A stretch of DNA of 64,000 bases from Absidia repens (taxonomy: Eukaryota; Mucoromycota; Mucoromycetes; Mucorales; Cunninghamellaceae), in NCBI GenBank assembly GCA_002105175.1, contig MCGE01000026.1:372001-436000 (forward strand), given 5' to 3'. Within the stretch, counting starts at the first letter, position 1, and each line of letters begins with the position of its first letter. The translations under genes were made by a program, and so were the position numbers. The notes under the pieces were generated by a model. It was not told the DNA's origin. It saw only the letters and a list, made by a program, of their open reading frames with translations, and did not search any database. This document shows positions 33,510-46,541 of the stretch, piece by piece.

Positions 33510-33959
33510 ATGAGACCTGTTCGCCTATCCGCTCATCCAGAGTATTATGATTACTTGCACACCATCACTTTCCTGGATGAATTCAGGGTGGAATTACTTT
33601 ACGGGGAATGCCAAGGCATACGATACGAGGCTATTGGCAATTACGCTATGACTGACACGACGCTGACCATTACGGATCTGAAGGAAGTGGATGCTGAAGA
33701 CTACAGTAGTGATGAAAATACAGCAGAACGCAATAACACAGCATCGGAAAATGGCTCAACATGTGCAAAAACAATGGAGAATGGAAACACGGACTCAGGG
33801 CAACCCGACAGCACTGTTTACAAGTTTAGGATGGAATCAGGGATATTCGATTGGATGGAGGAACTCACAGGCGAAAAAAAATCTGCGTCTGAACGATATA
33901 TATTTGAACAAGATCCTTGTGGGGTGGATGATGACGAAGTCATCTTTTACAAATTATGA
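33510..33959 (+). CDS. small acidic protein of unknown function
   Basis: A single exon of 149 residues. The order MRPVRLSAHPEYYDYLHTIT, FLDEFRVELLYGECQGIRYE, IGNYAMTDTTLTITDL is globular and looks like a small beta-rich domain (about 1-60). It is followed by an acidic, Ser/Asn-rich disordered insert (about 61-105) and a C-terminal segment that returns to order (YKFRMESGIFDWMEELTG, DDDEVIFYKL). No catalytic motif is seen. The pattern of two ordered ends round a low-complexity middle argues for a real gene. The function is not known to me. Confidence 0.7.
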   Translation: MRPVRLSAHPEYYDYLHTITFLDEFRVELLYGECQGIRYEAIGNYAMTDTTLTITDLKEVDAEDYSSDENTAERNNTASENGSTCAKTMENGNTDSGQPDSTVYKFRMESGIFDWMEELTGEKKSASERYIFEQDPCGVDDDEVIFYKL

Positions 33960-34543
33960 TTGGGCGATGGATTGGTCAAGGCCGGATTAGCACGGCCCTC
34001 CATGGTACAATTTAGGTTTGGAACCCCATCATTTGGATACTTTTTGGAGTAGTCGTTAGCAGATAGTTTGTCTACCTAGTTGAATAGATTAGCTTAGCTA
34101 CATATTTAGTATATAGACTGTATTAGATGTATCTTGTTATATTGCCTTTTTTTTTTTATATCCTTGATATCTAATAATAAAGAATGGTGGGCGTAGTTTG
34201 ATTGGAAAAATATCTATTGAAACGTGTGGAAATCACTGAATGTTGATAGGATAAGCTCAATACTGAATACTAGATTAATTATAAGTGAGATACCTACTGT
34301 TGCGATTTGATGATCCATGCAAGTAGTTCTTTATTTTTTTGCCTTCGATTTTCCAGTGACAAAAAATAGGCGGAATTTTAAAATACTGGTCATCATGTTC
34401 TTCACCTTTTTTTTTTTTCTCACTCTTTGGTTTTCTCATTTTTTTTTAACACATCATTCACCATCCATCGTTTTATCCTCTGCCTCCCTTTTACGCGTGT
34501 TTGCCACTTTTTTGTTTATCAAAAGTAATACATAAACATCAAC
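33960..34543. other. intergenic region
   Basis: 3' flank of the small acidic gene (AATAAA at 34176-34181) and the T-rich promoter and leader of the MTC1-like gene. Confidence 0.5.
34176..34181 (+). terminator. AATAAA polyadenylation signal
   Basis: AATAAA about 217 nt after the stop of the small acidic protein gene, preceded by a T-tract. Confidence 0.45.
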
Positions 34544-35898
34544 ATGTCATCTGGAATCGAGAACAACAAGAATAACACCAACAATAGTTTATCAGAAGCT
34601 GAAAAATTCTTGGAATCCTTGAACTTACCTGATGCTTCTTCTGACCAAGACCCCACAAACCCTATCCCTGCCAAACCAACAACAGCAACAGACCGTAATG
34701 ATATTATGAACTTTTTGGACGAAATCTCGAACTACCCTAATCCTGACACACAAGGATCATCTTCCAACGCTGATACCACCGCGGCCTCAAAACCCTCTGC
34801 AACTTCAACAGCACCTTCGTCAACAGCAGCTACCGCAGCCTCTTCTATTGGAACACCAACAAACGACCATGTTGAAGAAGTGTCTAGTGAAACTGATGGA
34901 GGGTGGATGTCTTGGGGGAATTCTTTGCTTGCTCAAGCTAGTGCGGCAGTGAAAACAACCACCGACCAAATCAACCGCACGGTACAATCCACCGACTCGA
35001 AAAACTTATTAGAGGAACGTGTGAAACATCTTCAAACACTGGTCAACAAGGATACGATTGAAAAGCTAGGCACCAACTTGCGGCACTTGACGACACAAAT
35101 CATGGAAACGGTGGCACCGCCTATCTCCGAACACGAACTGGTGGAAATCTGGTTATCTCATGATATGATTGGATACAGTGGCGTGGAAGCTTTGGTGTAT
35201 CGGGCATTTGCACGGGTCATGGAACAAACCGAGTCTGGCCAAGTCATTGTGCGAAAGGGAATGGGCGATGAACATGATGAAGAAGCTGCGCGCGATTTGA
35301 ATATGTGTGAAGGTGTTGTGGAAGGAACCAAGTTAGCAAAGGTAAGTTTTATATTTATAAAATATGGATGAACTAGGGAAAACGAGCAAGTATTAGGATT
35401 GACGATTTTTTTTTGATTTTTTTTTCACCGTTGTGATTGGCGCATTAGGCGAATATCGATCATCTTATCAAGTTGCATTATACCCAACCGCAAACAACGA
35501 CTACTTTTACCCCTCAATCTGGTGCGGTGCCTGTAATCAATTGTCCTGTTTTCATGGTGATCCAACCTGTGAAATGCTCTTTCAGCAACGACAACTCCAT
35601 GCCCTCTCAACTTATGTATGCTATTGTATTAGAAGATCCCACCAACCAGCTTTCATTCCAAACTTACTCTCAATCCATTCCCATGGCTTGGCTTGATATC
35701 CCTTACGAAGAAAACGAATGGGTAGAGGATAAGATGGTGGATGTACTCAGGATGGCAGTGACAACCATTGCGCAAGATTATGTTTGGACCAGAATGACAG
35801 GTGGCAAAAAACTCGCTCAGGCTATGGAGGAATCTTCGAAACTACAAGATCAACAACAACAATTGGATGCCTCTATTGAAACCTCCTCAAGTGCTTGA
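34544..35898 (+). CDS. MTC1-like protein (maintenance of telomere capping 1, DUF5427)
   Basis: Two exons, 34544-35341 and 35449-35898, give 415 residues. The order is: acidic N-terminus with SEAEKFLESLNLP and DIMNFLDEISN; a disordered Ser/Thr/Ala stretch (about 65-115); GGWMSWGNSLLAQASAAVKT, an amphipathic helix typical of the family; a helical region LEERVKHLQTLVN; then ISEHELVEIWLSHDMIGYSG, and the conserved C-terminal domain with PVFMVIQPVKC, LDIPYEENEWVEDKM and IAQDYVWTRMT. This matches fungal MTC1 proteins, named for a yeast genetic interaction with a telomere-capping mutant; the biochemical role is not established and the yeast protein is found with Golgi/COPI vesicles. Confidence 0.82.
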
Positions 35899-38452
35899 AA
35901 TCATATCATTCCCCATCCCTCCCCTTTTTTATCCTTAGCTTTTTAGTTTATTGTACTGTTATATTTTATTTATTCTCCCATTTGTGCTATTTACATAATT
36001 TGAAAATAACTAATAAAGAAAAAAACGAATATTCCCTCAATTGATACTGATGACTTGTTTTATAAAGATTGATATGGGTTGATAGTGTGTTGATCTGCTG
36101 ATGGCTTTTTACGCCAAAGAGGATGAATGATGGAATGTATGATAAGAATGGAATCTGGTGGTGATTGAAAAAAATTAAATAGGATGCATGTGCTCACAGC
36201 TAATTTGATGCGGGAGGACCGGTCAGGGTAAAGGCCAAAATCAGGTTAGCGGGATTTCCCAATTCAAATTTGATGATAAATCAGAGCATGTTGTGGATTT
36301 ATAATTGTCAAATACGATAATTGAGCAAAAGGATTGGCTATTATACCGTAGACGGCCACGATACGGGAATAGGAGCTTAGATATCGACATGATATATCTC
36401 TTGCCCATTGTTTTGAAAGATATATCGTTATATAAAAGTAGCGATAACGACGTTTTTTTCATTTTTTTTCTTTCTGTTTACTATACAAAGTGATTTTTTT
36501 TATTTTTTATTTTACTTTTGTCACTTTTTGCTTCCTCTATATTTTTACAATAATACTTTACTTTATTCCTCTTCGTGTATCTTGATTATCCAACTTTATT
36601 TATTTTTTCCCTTTTTGCTCTTTGCTCGTGAAAATATCATTTTTGATGCCACCATGACGCGGTGATCTTTTCACTCAGCATAAAGCACCTTAATTTTATT
36701 TTGTATACGACGCACAACTGTAATGTCACTAGCACCTTTATCGTCCCTGAAGCCAAAAAAAAAAAAAAATACCAATATCATTTTGACGAAGCCGATTCTT
36801 TCAGGCAGCCGTCGGGGTTCCATTTTCATTGTGAGCAGGAATTAGGACAACAATAATTCTCCAATGGCTCCCAGTGATTTATATTTATATTTCTATTTGT
36901 AAACACATTGTGCTGTTAAGGATATAATATAAATGGGCGAAGATTACCGCTGCAAACTTCATTCTATCATTATCTGCACAGCACAGTGCAGCACACTGAT
37001 CATCCTTTTGAATATCATTAAGGTTTTTGTATATTATTTGAGTTTTGTAACACTGCCATAATAGACGGGATGTCATTTTAAAAGAGCCTAAAATTGTATT
37101 TCACGTGGAGATAGAACATGACAAAACGCGGTACTTTTTAGCAAATAATGATGAAGTACCGCCCAATATTCCTTTTGCATTCTGGCTATAGTTTTTATCA
37201 CTATCCTATTTCGTTGTAAAAAAAAAAAAGAGAAAAAGGAATAATCTGTATCCCTTTTTTTATCATGAAAATGTGATTATATTTTTTCCCCTAAAATTTC
37301 TGCCACTATAATTTTCTAAACAAATAGATTTTTTTAACTTGATCGTGGTGATACAAAGTAATAAAGAAAATTGATATCCAGGAACAGATACAATCTACGA
37401 AAATGATGCTCGCTTTTTTTCTCTTTGTTTGAGATCTCCTTATATTGCTATTAGATAAAAAAAAAATTATATATTATCAATTTCGAGAATAAAATAGAAT
37501 GTATGACTGTAATGATGTTAATGAGGATGCTCAGGGTAGAACAAAGTTCAAAAATATAAACTTTTGGAATGATCGAAGGTAAATCTGGCAGAAAAAAAAA
37601 GATCGCCCCTATGTAGAGCGACTAGAAAACATTGATTTCCTTTACAACTCCGCTTGCCCCGATAGAGACACCTCTTTTGAGATTCAATTATTGCCACACC
37701 TGCGCCTTGCCTGCTCATAGGCACAAAATATATTTCTTGCGTTTGTGGGGTTGATTTTCTTGCACCCACGGGCGTACTAAATATAATTAAAAAAATGAGC
37801 TTTTGGAAAAAAAAAAAAAATAAGACGAGAAAAAAAAATAACTGTTGACGAAGATTGACAAACATGGAAGATACTATTTGACAGATCGGGTTTCGACCAA
37901 ACCTGTCAAAAGTAACTCTAATAATTAACATTTATACATATTTTCATTGTTGGTTTCTGTTGACATAATGACATTATACTGTCAAAGGAGAGTGAGAAAC
38001 TCACATGCGTCTTAACAAAAATAGCATCTAAACGATTTGAATATAAGTTGCACAAAGAGAGAGCTTTTCTCGAGTAAACACCAGCTACCAGGACGGACCA
38101 TTCATAAACCCCAAACTTTAACATACTACGGAGTTTTAAAACCATACTTGTAAAATTGGCCACTATAAAGTCAAAGACCGACATTAAATCGAAACTTATT
38201 TTTTTTTCCTTTCCTTTTTCTTCTTCCACTCTACTCCCTTCCTTTACCAATAGAGACACATCAGTTGTTCTTTATCTATTTCTTTTTTTATTTTTTTTCT
38301 TTCCAAAGCAAAAAAATCATAATCTTTATTTGATCCCATTACACTCTTTTTTTTTTATTACTATTACCATATATATATCACACATACCTACCTTTATTAT
38401 ATAATCTCCATTCTTTACTTTAGTTTTCTTTTTTTCTTGATCACTCACCAAT
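35899..38452. other. long intergenic region
   Basis: About 2.5 kb with no supported gene. AATAAA at 36012-36017 ends the MTC1-like gene. Short ORFs near 37548-38259 on the minus strand have no recognisable features. A pyrimidine tract (about 38197-38450) precedes the next gene. Confidence 0.5.
36012..36017 (+). terminator. AATAAA polyadenylation signal of the MTC1-like gene
   Basis: AATAAA 113 nt after the stop codon. Confidence 0.5.
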
Positions 38453-41400
38453 ATGCATCAAGAAAATCAAGAACACCAAGCAAACAATGCAACCTTGGTG
38501 CAAGATGATTATTATAACCAAACACAGGTGATTCATGAAGGCTCAATTGACGATGGCCACATGGAACAGTACAGCGAAAAACCACCACCACCACAACGAC
38601 GCAAGTTTTACAAAAACAAGAAATATTGGATCATTTGCGGTATCATCAGCGCAATTGTGATTGTTGTTGTTGTCTGTCTGATCGTTTTTGTCTTCTTCCC
38701 AATGATTGCTCAAAGTCTTATGAATCAAGCTGGTATTGATGTCAATTCTGCTGATATTACCTTCTCCCCACCCGCCGATCAATCTTCCACACCTCAAAAG
38801 CGTGACGATACCTCTGCCACCGCGACCCCATCTGATCCCAACTCTGTATTTTATATGGGAATGGAAAGTACCATGAAGAATACAGGTCCTTTTGCTGCCA
38901 GCTTGAAATTCCACAACCCCATCAACGTCTACTATAATGATACTCTTTTGGGAAATATCACTTTACCGGATTCTCAAATTAATGGTGGCTCTGGTGCTTT
39001 GAAAGCTCAAACTCCTTTCCTTATTCAAGATTCTCAATTCTTTGGAAAATTCTCAAAGGACATGCTTGCAATGGAAACCTTTTATTGGCAACTCAAAGGC
39101 TCTTTGGATATCACTGCTTTATCCAGGTACAGTGTCAAAAAAAAAAAAGCGGAATTCAAAAATATTTGGCTTGCCTTTTTTATTTTTTATTTACTAACTT
39201 TCATTCCTCCCACCCCTCTTTTTCTTTTCTTTTTTTATTCCATATTTATGATCATTCAGAACTGCCACGGTTACCCTTGACAAAAAGGTTGCCATCTCTG
39301 GTAAATATCTAAATATAATATTGCTTGCAATCATTTCTTCAGTTGACCAGTGACTCATTTATGCTTTCCATTTTGATAGGTATGAATGGTTTCAAGGATG
39401 TCAAAATCAACTCCTTCCAACTTCCTTCTGACAATCCCAATGGCGGTATTGATGTTGAACTTGGTACTGTTTTGACTAGTCCTTCTCCCGTTGGTGTCCA
39501 AATGGGTACTATCGAAATGGACATGTCTTATCAAGGTGTTGGTCTCGGTCGCGTCAAGGCTGAAAACGTTACACTGAAGAAGGGTCCCAACGAAATCGCT
39601 CTCAAAGGTGTCCTTATCCCTCAAACTGATCCTGCTGCTTTGGAAAAAGTGGGTACCATGTTCACTACCTATGTCAGCGGTGAAGTTGCTCCTACCTCTG
39701 CATCTGGTGTCTCTGCTGCTCCCAATGGCAAGGATTCTGTTTCCTGGCTTACTGATGCTTTCAAGACAGTCCAACTCAATGTAGGATTATCCAATGCTGG
39801 TGGTCCTCTCAAAATGATTAGTGCCGTCAGTATGGGTTATCTCGATCTCAAGTTTGATGCCAACAACCCTTATGCTCCTTCATTGAATGCTCCCTCTGTG
39901 GTGGCTGACTTTAAGAGTCCCTTTGGCTTCTCTTTGGATATCTTCGAAGTCACTCAAAACATCACTATGAACACAACCGCTGGTGGCAACTTCTCTGAAT
40001 TGGCTATTCCTTGGGTTCCTTCTCAAAGCAACCAACAAACTGGTAAACTTCAATTTGGTGTCAGCAACTCTCCTATCACTGCTCTCTCTGGAAAGAACGA
40101 TGCCTTTGATGATTACACCTATGATTTGACTGCTTCCAAGGACTACTCTTTCGGTGTTACTGGTGTTGCCACTACCAAGACAAAGACACCTCTCGGTAAT
40201 ATTACTCTTGGTGGAATCTCCTTCTCAGTGCCTACCGCTCTTCATGGTCTTCAATTCTTGAACAGCACCCCTACCGTGATCAACAGCGTGGATATGACTG
40301 GTGGAACCAAGGAAGCTCTTCAACTCAATATCAATGTGACCATGGGCAATCCTTCCGATTTCGGTATGTCTGTCGGTGATGTGACCTTTGCCATGTTTGC
40401 TGATTCTACTCAAGTCGGTACTGTTACTTTGAACAATTTGACTCTCAACCGTGGTTCCAACACTGTCATTGCCAAAGCCAACTTTGATCCCAAGTCGTCT
40501 CAAGGTGGTCAAAATATGCTCAGCTCCTTTGTTATGGGCAAGGATAGTTCTACCGCCATTGGTGGTTTCAAGGAATCTACTGCTATTGCTTCTTTGGTCA
40601 AGGCTCTTAGTGCCGTCAAGATTGATACCACTCTTCCTGGTTTGAAGGCTCCTTTGATTCAAAAGGGTGCATTGACTGTTTTGCCCGACTCTGTCAAGAC
40701 AAGCGTTGTCAATGTTGCTGTGACAATTGCTAACCCCTTCACTGCTGGTATGGCTATTACCAAGGTCAAATCTGCTGCTACTTACAAGGGAATGCCCGTA
40801 GGAAACATCGACCAAGACATTAGTGGTGATCCCTTCGTCATTGGTGGCCATAGCCAAGGTGACAAGTCTTTGTCCATGACCATGAATACTCAACCTGCCT
40901 CTATTGCCTTACTCATGCGTTCTCTTGCTGTTGATGCTCATCTGGACACCAAGGCACTCGACGGTCTTCTGGGCATGGGTGGTTTCCATATTGCTGGTCA
41001 AGAACACATCGAACCCACTGCTTCCTTATTCAATGGATTCAATATCTCAAGCTTTGTTATGCAAGCCATGACGGCTCTCAAAACGGATTTGGCGCTGGAA
41101 TCTACTCTTCAAGTCGGTGAATACGAAGATGTCTTGTCCTTCTCTCAAAAGGCTGTGCAAATTACCTCTGATGGTACTGTTACTCGTCTCATTCCTATTG
41201 TGGGTCAACCTATTGTGCAACAAATTGTGAACGGTGCTGTCCTTGGATTTGAAAACCTTATCTTGTCTGATCCTACCAACACAAATGCAAAGGTTCAAAT
41301 GAAGGGCTCTATCACCAAGTCTGGACCTATGGATGCTACCATCTCCTTCCCTCACCATTGACCATCCGCTGGCAAGGAAAGACTTTGGGTACTGCGACTA

Positions 41401-44169
41401 TGCCTCCTATCAAGGCTGTGGCTGACAAGGGTGCTCAATTCGATGTTCCTTCCAGTCTTGTGATTACCGACCAAAGTGCCATGGAAGAATTTGCTGCCTA
41501 CATGATCAACAATGAAGAATTTATCTGGGATATTGTCACCAATGACGTCTCTGTGGAAGCTCTTGGATTTACTTTTACTGGTATCAAGATGGAAAAATTC
41601 GTGACTCTCAAGGGTGCCAAGGGATTCAAGGATTGCGTTGTCATCAACAGTTTCGACTTGCCTTCCGATGATCCTAATGGTGGTATCACTTTGGTTCTCA
41701 ACACTACCATCAACAATCCTTCTCAAGTCGGTTTCAACCTCAACTCTGTTGCTTTCACCAGTTCCTTTGAAAATGTCCAAATTGGTGAGCTCGCTGCTAC
41801 TCCTGGTAACTTTGCCCCTATCGGTACTTCCGAAATTCCCATGAAGGGTCGCATGATTCCTCAAAAGTCTCAAAGTGGATTGGATGCTGTCACAAAAGTG
41901 TTTGATAATTACCTTGCCGCTGAAAACTCTACTCTCGAAGTGAAAGGCGATTCTGCTAGTGGTCCTGCTGGTCAAGTTACCTGGCTTACCAATGCTTTCA
42001 AGACGCTCAAGATTGAAAATGTGATTCTCCCTGGTCCCAAGGAAAAGCCTGTTTTGATTCCTTCTATTACCATGATGAACATGCAATTGGACTTCACCAA
42101 AGACCCCTATGCTCCTCCTACCAGCTCCTCCGAAGTACATGCTCAATTGAAGAATCCATTTGGTTTCCCTCTTGGTGTGTCTCAACTGACAATGGAAGCT
42201 GATGCTAGTGTGTCCAAGAACAAGATGGCCCATCTATCTGTCCCTGAAGAAAAGGCCACCACTGCCAATGGTGTTATCACTACTCAATTCCAAAATCTTC
42301 CTTTCAAGGTCGAAGATGGCGCCCATGATCTCTTCTCTAGCTTCTTGACCGAGTTAACCAAGAGTGGCAATTCCTCCTTTGGTCTCTCTGGTGTTTCTAA
42401 TGCACTCTCTACTACCAATTTGGGTAACCTTCAACTCAACAATATCTCGTTTGATGTCACCACAAGCATGGCTGGTAAGTCCTATATTTATGAATAATTA
42501 CATATGAAGTTTTTATGTACTCATTCTTTTTTCTTACTTAGGTTTCAACAATTTCAATGGCAAAACTGAAATTAAAGAACTTACTGTTACTGGTGGTACC
42601 AAGGACTACACTATTGTCTCTACTGTTATTGCATTCACCAATCCCTCTCAAATTACAATCACTGTTGGTGATATCAACTTTGCTTCCAAAATGGTTGAAG
42701 ATGGCTCCGTCGTTGGTGCGGTATTTATGAAGGATACCGTTATCAAGCCTGGCGTAAACCAAATGAATGCCGAATTCCATCTTGCTGGTGAAACTGCTGC
42801 CATTGGCCGTAAGTAGAAAAAAAAAAAGAAGAGGAGAGAATGAATTGACTTTTGGAAACCCTACTGACGAACATCGACTTCCTCCTTTGTCTTTAGATCT
42901 TTTCTCTTGTTATATGACTGCCGCAAAGGTGCCCCTTACAATCTTCGGTACTGACAAGTCTACTGAAATCCCATCATTGAAATCTGCCTTCAAGACTGTT
43001 TCATTGAGTACGGAAATGACCGGTATTGCTTCGAATATGGTGGCTGGTAAGTCCATGAACCCGTCAAATAGTGTACTTTTTTATTGACCTGAATTTTTTC
43101 TTCCCCTCTCTCAATAGGCGTCAAGGTTAGTGTCACTATTGGCGATCTTATTACCAAGAAGGCCAAATCCGACGTTACTCTCCAAAATCCTCTCAAGACT
43201 CCCTATGTGTTGACTGGTTTGAAAGCTGATGTCTTCTTCGATGGCAAGAACGGACCCTTCAAGGTTGGTCATATTGATTCTATTTCCGAAAGCTGTACAG
43301 TTCCCCCCGGTGGATCAACTCAATGTAGCACCTGGGATGTGTCTATGGATGCTAATTTGGGTCAATTATTGGAATTGGTGTTTGCTAAAGACAAGGTAAA
43401 AAAAAAAAAAAACTAACCATTAAAAAAGGGCAGAATGCTAATTTTCTAAATCTCTCCTTCTTATTTCTAGTCTCTTAACCTCCAACAAAATATTACAACC
43501 ACTATTGGTGGCCCTGATGGCTATTTATCAAGGTAATCAAAAATAAGCTGCTTTCAACCCCCCCGCATTTAAACTAATCAATGTTTTTATTTTAAACACA
43601 CCTATTATAGCTTCTACTATTATCAAGATAAGGTGGCTACATCCCTCGACGTTGACATGGTATGGACGCTGAGATGTTAAATCATGATTCACGCTAATAT
43701 CAAACCTTTATTTTTATTTTTATAGGGAATCTTTGATTTGCCTTTAGGTCCTAAAATCAATACCAGTAAGTAACCCCTCACAAAAACAAAAAGGACACCT
43801 GGGTTAGGATGCAAATTGGCTAACCCTGACTTTATTTATTTTTATTTTCTAGCTGGTAACCCTCTCGAATCAATGCCTGGAGGTTCTAAATCTACTCCCA
43901 CATCTTCTGTTGTGTCCGACAAATCCTCTTCTACCAGCAGTGATGCTAAGCCTACTGATTCTTCTTCTAGCGAAAGCAAGGATGATTCCAAATCTACTCC
44001 AACTACCGGAAATGACTCCAAGCCTACAGAAGCTAGCGATAAGGACTCCAAATCTACACCTACAACTACCGAAGAACCCAAGTCTAAGCCCACCGATGAC
44101 GCCGATTCCAAGTCCTCCTCTGAAACTACTGAATCCGCGTCAGAACATCATGGTATCTTTGGATTTTAG
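38453..44169 (+). CDS. giant DUF3712 (Tag1-like) single-pass membrane protein, with one apparent frameshift
   Basis: Ten exons: 38453-39126, 39260-39300, 39380-42474, 42542-42808, 42897-43046, 43118-43395, 43471-43532, 43611-43659, 43726-43765 and 43853-44169. The summed length (4973 nt) is one base short of a codon multiple; the frame shifts near 41352-41360, where ...DATISFP runs into a stop while ...PLTIRWQGKTLG continues one frame over. Corrected length is about 1657 residues. A cytosolic N-terminus is followed by one membrane segment (about 59-82), then many repeats of a beta-rich LEA14-like unit (DVKINSFQLPSDNPNGGIDV, VVINSFDLPSDDPNGGITL, INVTMGNPSDFGMSVGDV) and a Ser/Thr/Lys/Asp tail. 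The fold fits fungal DUF3712 proteins such as yeast vacuolar Tag1, involved in ending autophagy. Confidence 0.85.
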
Positions 44170-44258
44170 ATTTATTACTCGTATAGAATAGATATAGATT
44201 AGATTCATTTTATCATTTTATCATTTATTATTTTACTTATCAATTTATCAATTTTTGC

Positions 44259-44264
44259 AATAAA
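44259..44264 (+). terminator. AATAAA polyadenylation signal of the DUF3712 gene
   Basis: AATAAA 90 nt after the stop codon. Confidence 0.55.
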
Positions 44265-44639
44265 GGCTTTATGCTCCATTGAAAAACTATATCATGCATT
44301 TGTGTTTGTAATTGGGTACTGGTTGTGTGTGATAAGGAAAAGAGCGTACATAAAATAATGTGTATGGTTGTGAAATTGGTATTACCGCATGTCTCTTTTC
44401 TTACAAGGTGAACAGCGCAAAGAAAAAAAAAGAAGTACGTGTCAGTATATGTTTATGATCTCATATAAAATAAAGCACTTTGTTCCCTTTTTATATTCCT
44501 GGTGAATTTTGACAAGGTGGAATTTTATTGTGTTTAACCATTTCTCTATTCCCTTTTTTGTGTACACTTTGATGTGTCCCTTCATATTTACTCGCAAATC
44601 AAAATATATGTGTAGTGCGTAAACACTAACCAACAGAAC
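44265..44639. other. intergenic region
   Basis: No gene seen. Confidence 0.5.
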
Positions 44640-45260
44640 ATTTGGAAATATTTCACATCCCGCTCACATGAATATTTATTTACTCCCTCGCTCTCTCTCA
44701 CTCTTTCCTTTTCCTTTTTTCCTTCACCATTCAACTTCAATGGAGTTACGTTCAACTTAGAATCGTGTCAGGACTAGTTTAGAAAGGGTTCCAACTAAGG
44801 GATTACAAGATGCATGGGGAAACCCTTTCAATTGGGATTCAGGATTTAGGAACATCTTTAGTCGGCTTTTTGGAGCCTCTATTAGCTTAGTTTAATGTTA
44901 GTTTGTCCATACTTTGAATAAAGCAATCCTCTTTTCACAAACATCTCAATACTAATTGTCTTATTCGTCCCTCTCAATACTTGTACTATTGATTTCTTTT
45001 TTGGCGTCGCTTCATTAGATTAGTGTTGTCTTGCCCATGCCTTGTTTCTGTAAAATATATATTAATATTTTTTTACAATTGTCCCTTTAGTTCAGTATTG
45101 ACGTTTTTACAGACATCCTGTAGTTCCCTTGCTAGCATTGTTCTTTTAGTTTATTAACGACTACTAATTATGCTTCAATAAATCATGTCATTTTTTATAA
45201 ACCAATCTTTAACCCATTAGATGGTAAAAGAAATATCTGTAGTGGTTGTTTTGTGAGTGT
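44640..45260 (+). repeat. dispersed repeat, copy D (3' part)
   Basis: Begins at the ATTTCACATCCCGCTCAC block, where the E-box is changed to CACATG (44665-44670). Carries the conserved core at about 44757-44890 (GATGCATGGGGAAACCC present) and the GAATAAA and TGCTTCAATAAA blocks. The upstream half of the long copies is missing. Confidence 0.75.
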
Positions 45261-46541
45261 ATGATCAAGCTCCTGCTTCAGAGTTCGCAACTTTGTCTAC
45301 TTTCCATTCTAGTGCCCCAACGACAGGTTGGTTGGTCTCCGTTTCCGGCCAACCATTTATATAAATAACATAGACTATGTTCTTAGCGTAGCCTGCCCTA
45401 TAAAATATTATAGTCTCCAATAGCCTGGACATACTGTATGTACCTAGTTCATTCTTTCATTGGTATGTTGTAGTAAAACACACATAAAAAAACCCCCAAC
45501 GATAGTAGGGCGTCAATACTTTTTAGTATACACGTGAAAAATTCGATCATCGGAACGTTGAGCATGATGAGCAAACCATACTAACATGCAAAATGGTAGT
45601 GACATCTAATCTCAAAATCTAAACGTTAACGTTTTGGTTTGAATCCCACAAAATTAGCATTTATCTGCATCCAAAGTGGTCCACTGTTCATGTTCCACCA
45701 GTGCCAAAGAGTGACTGATTTCCAATCAAAATCTAGTCCTTACTTACTTATACAGAAATGAAGTCAATGCTTTAAACGGGCGCTTAGAGTACACAATACA
45801 AGACCTAACACTCCAATTCCCTTCCGCCTAGTTTGTATAAAAAAAAAAAACTGCCCAGAAAAATGTGGGGGGTGGGTTGTCACAAGCACCAATCAAACAC
45901 CTGCGGTCAAAAAGCTACTTTTAATCACCGCAATCAATGCAAAAAGCAACGAAATTTTTTCATTTTTATTTGCTGATGCAAAGGAAGGTTAACTATATCT
46001 GTCAGATGTATGACTGCCTTTGTTGTTGTTGGTAAAGTAAAAAGCAAAAGTAATGTAGCAAAAACGAACAATAGTGAAAAGCAGGTGCTTACTGACTGTT
46101 TTTTTAAAGGATAAATAAGCGGTTGCACTAGGCAGAAGGTCTGAAACTTCTTAGCCAGATTAGCCGAATATGTAGAGCAAGAGATTGCTCGTACGTTAGA
46201 ATTGCACAAAAGCTATTACTATTGAACAATGTAAGTGAAAGGAAAATTACGAAGCTTTTTGTAAACTATCAATTCTTAGAAGACCTTGCCTTAATTTGCA
46301 GGGCTGCGGACTTATATTAATCTGGACAATACTCTTCTAGACATTCTGAACAATATAATGATGTATGGAACAGGGTAATATGTATGTGATTCATATTATT
46401 ATTTGCTTCATAGTTGTTTCACAAAACTAGATGTCAATTTTTGTATTTGCTTGAAGCAAACTCCGACCGCATTTTTATTCCTTCTGTTCTTTTTATTTCT
46501 TTTTTTTTTTTTTCTTTCGCCAAAATCTCATATTCTTAAGG
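45261..46541. other. intergenic region upstream of BDP1
   Basis: No supported gene; short ORFs only. T- and C-rich tract at about 46485-46540 before the BDP1 start. Confidence 0.5.

Noticed and set aside
40225..42233. Long minus-strand ORFs under the DUF3712 gene
   Set aside because: They are antisense shadows of a biased coding sequence; the plus strand has clear family motifs and splice sites.
45610..45665. Possible tRNA T-arm (GGTTTGAATCCCA)
   Set aside because: No matching acceptor or anticodon stem could be built around it. No tRNA was recognised elsewhere either.
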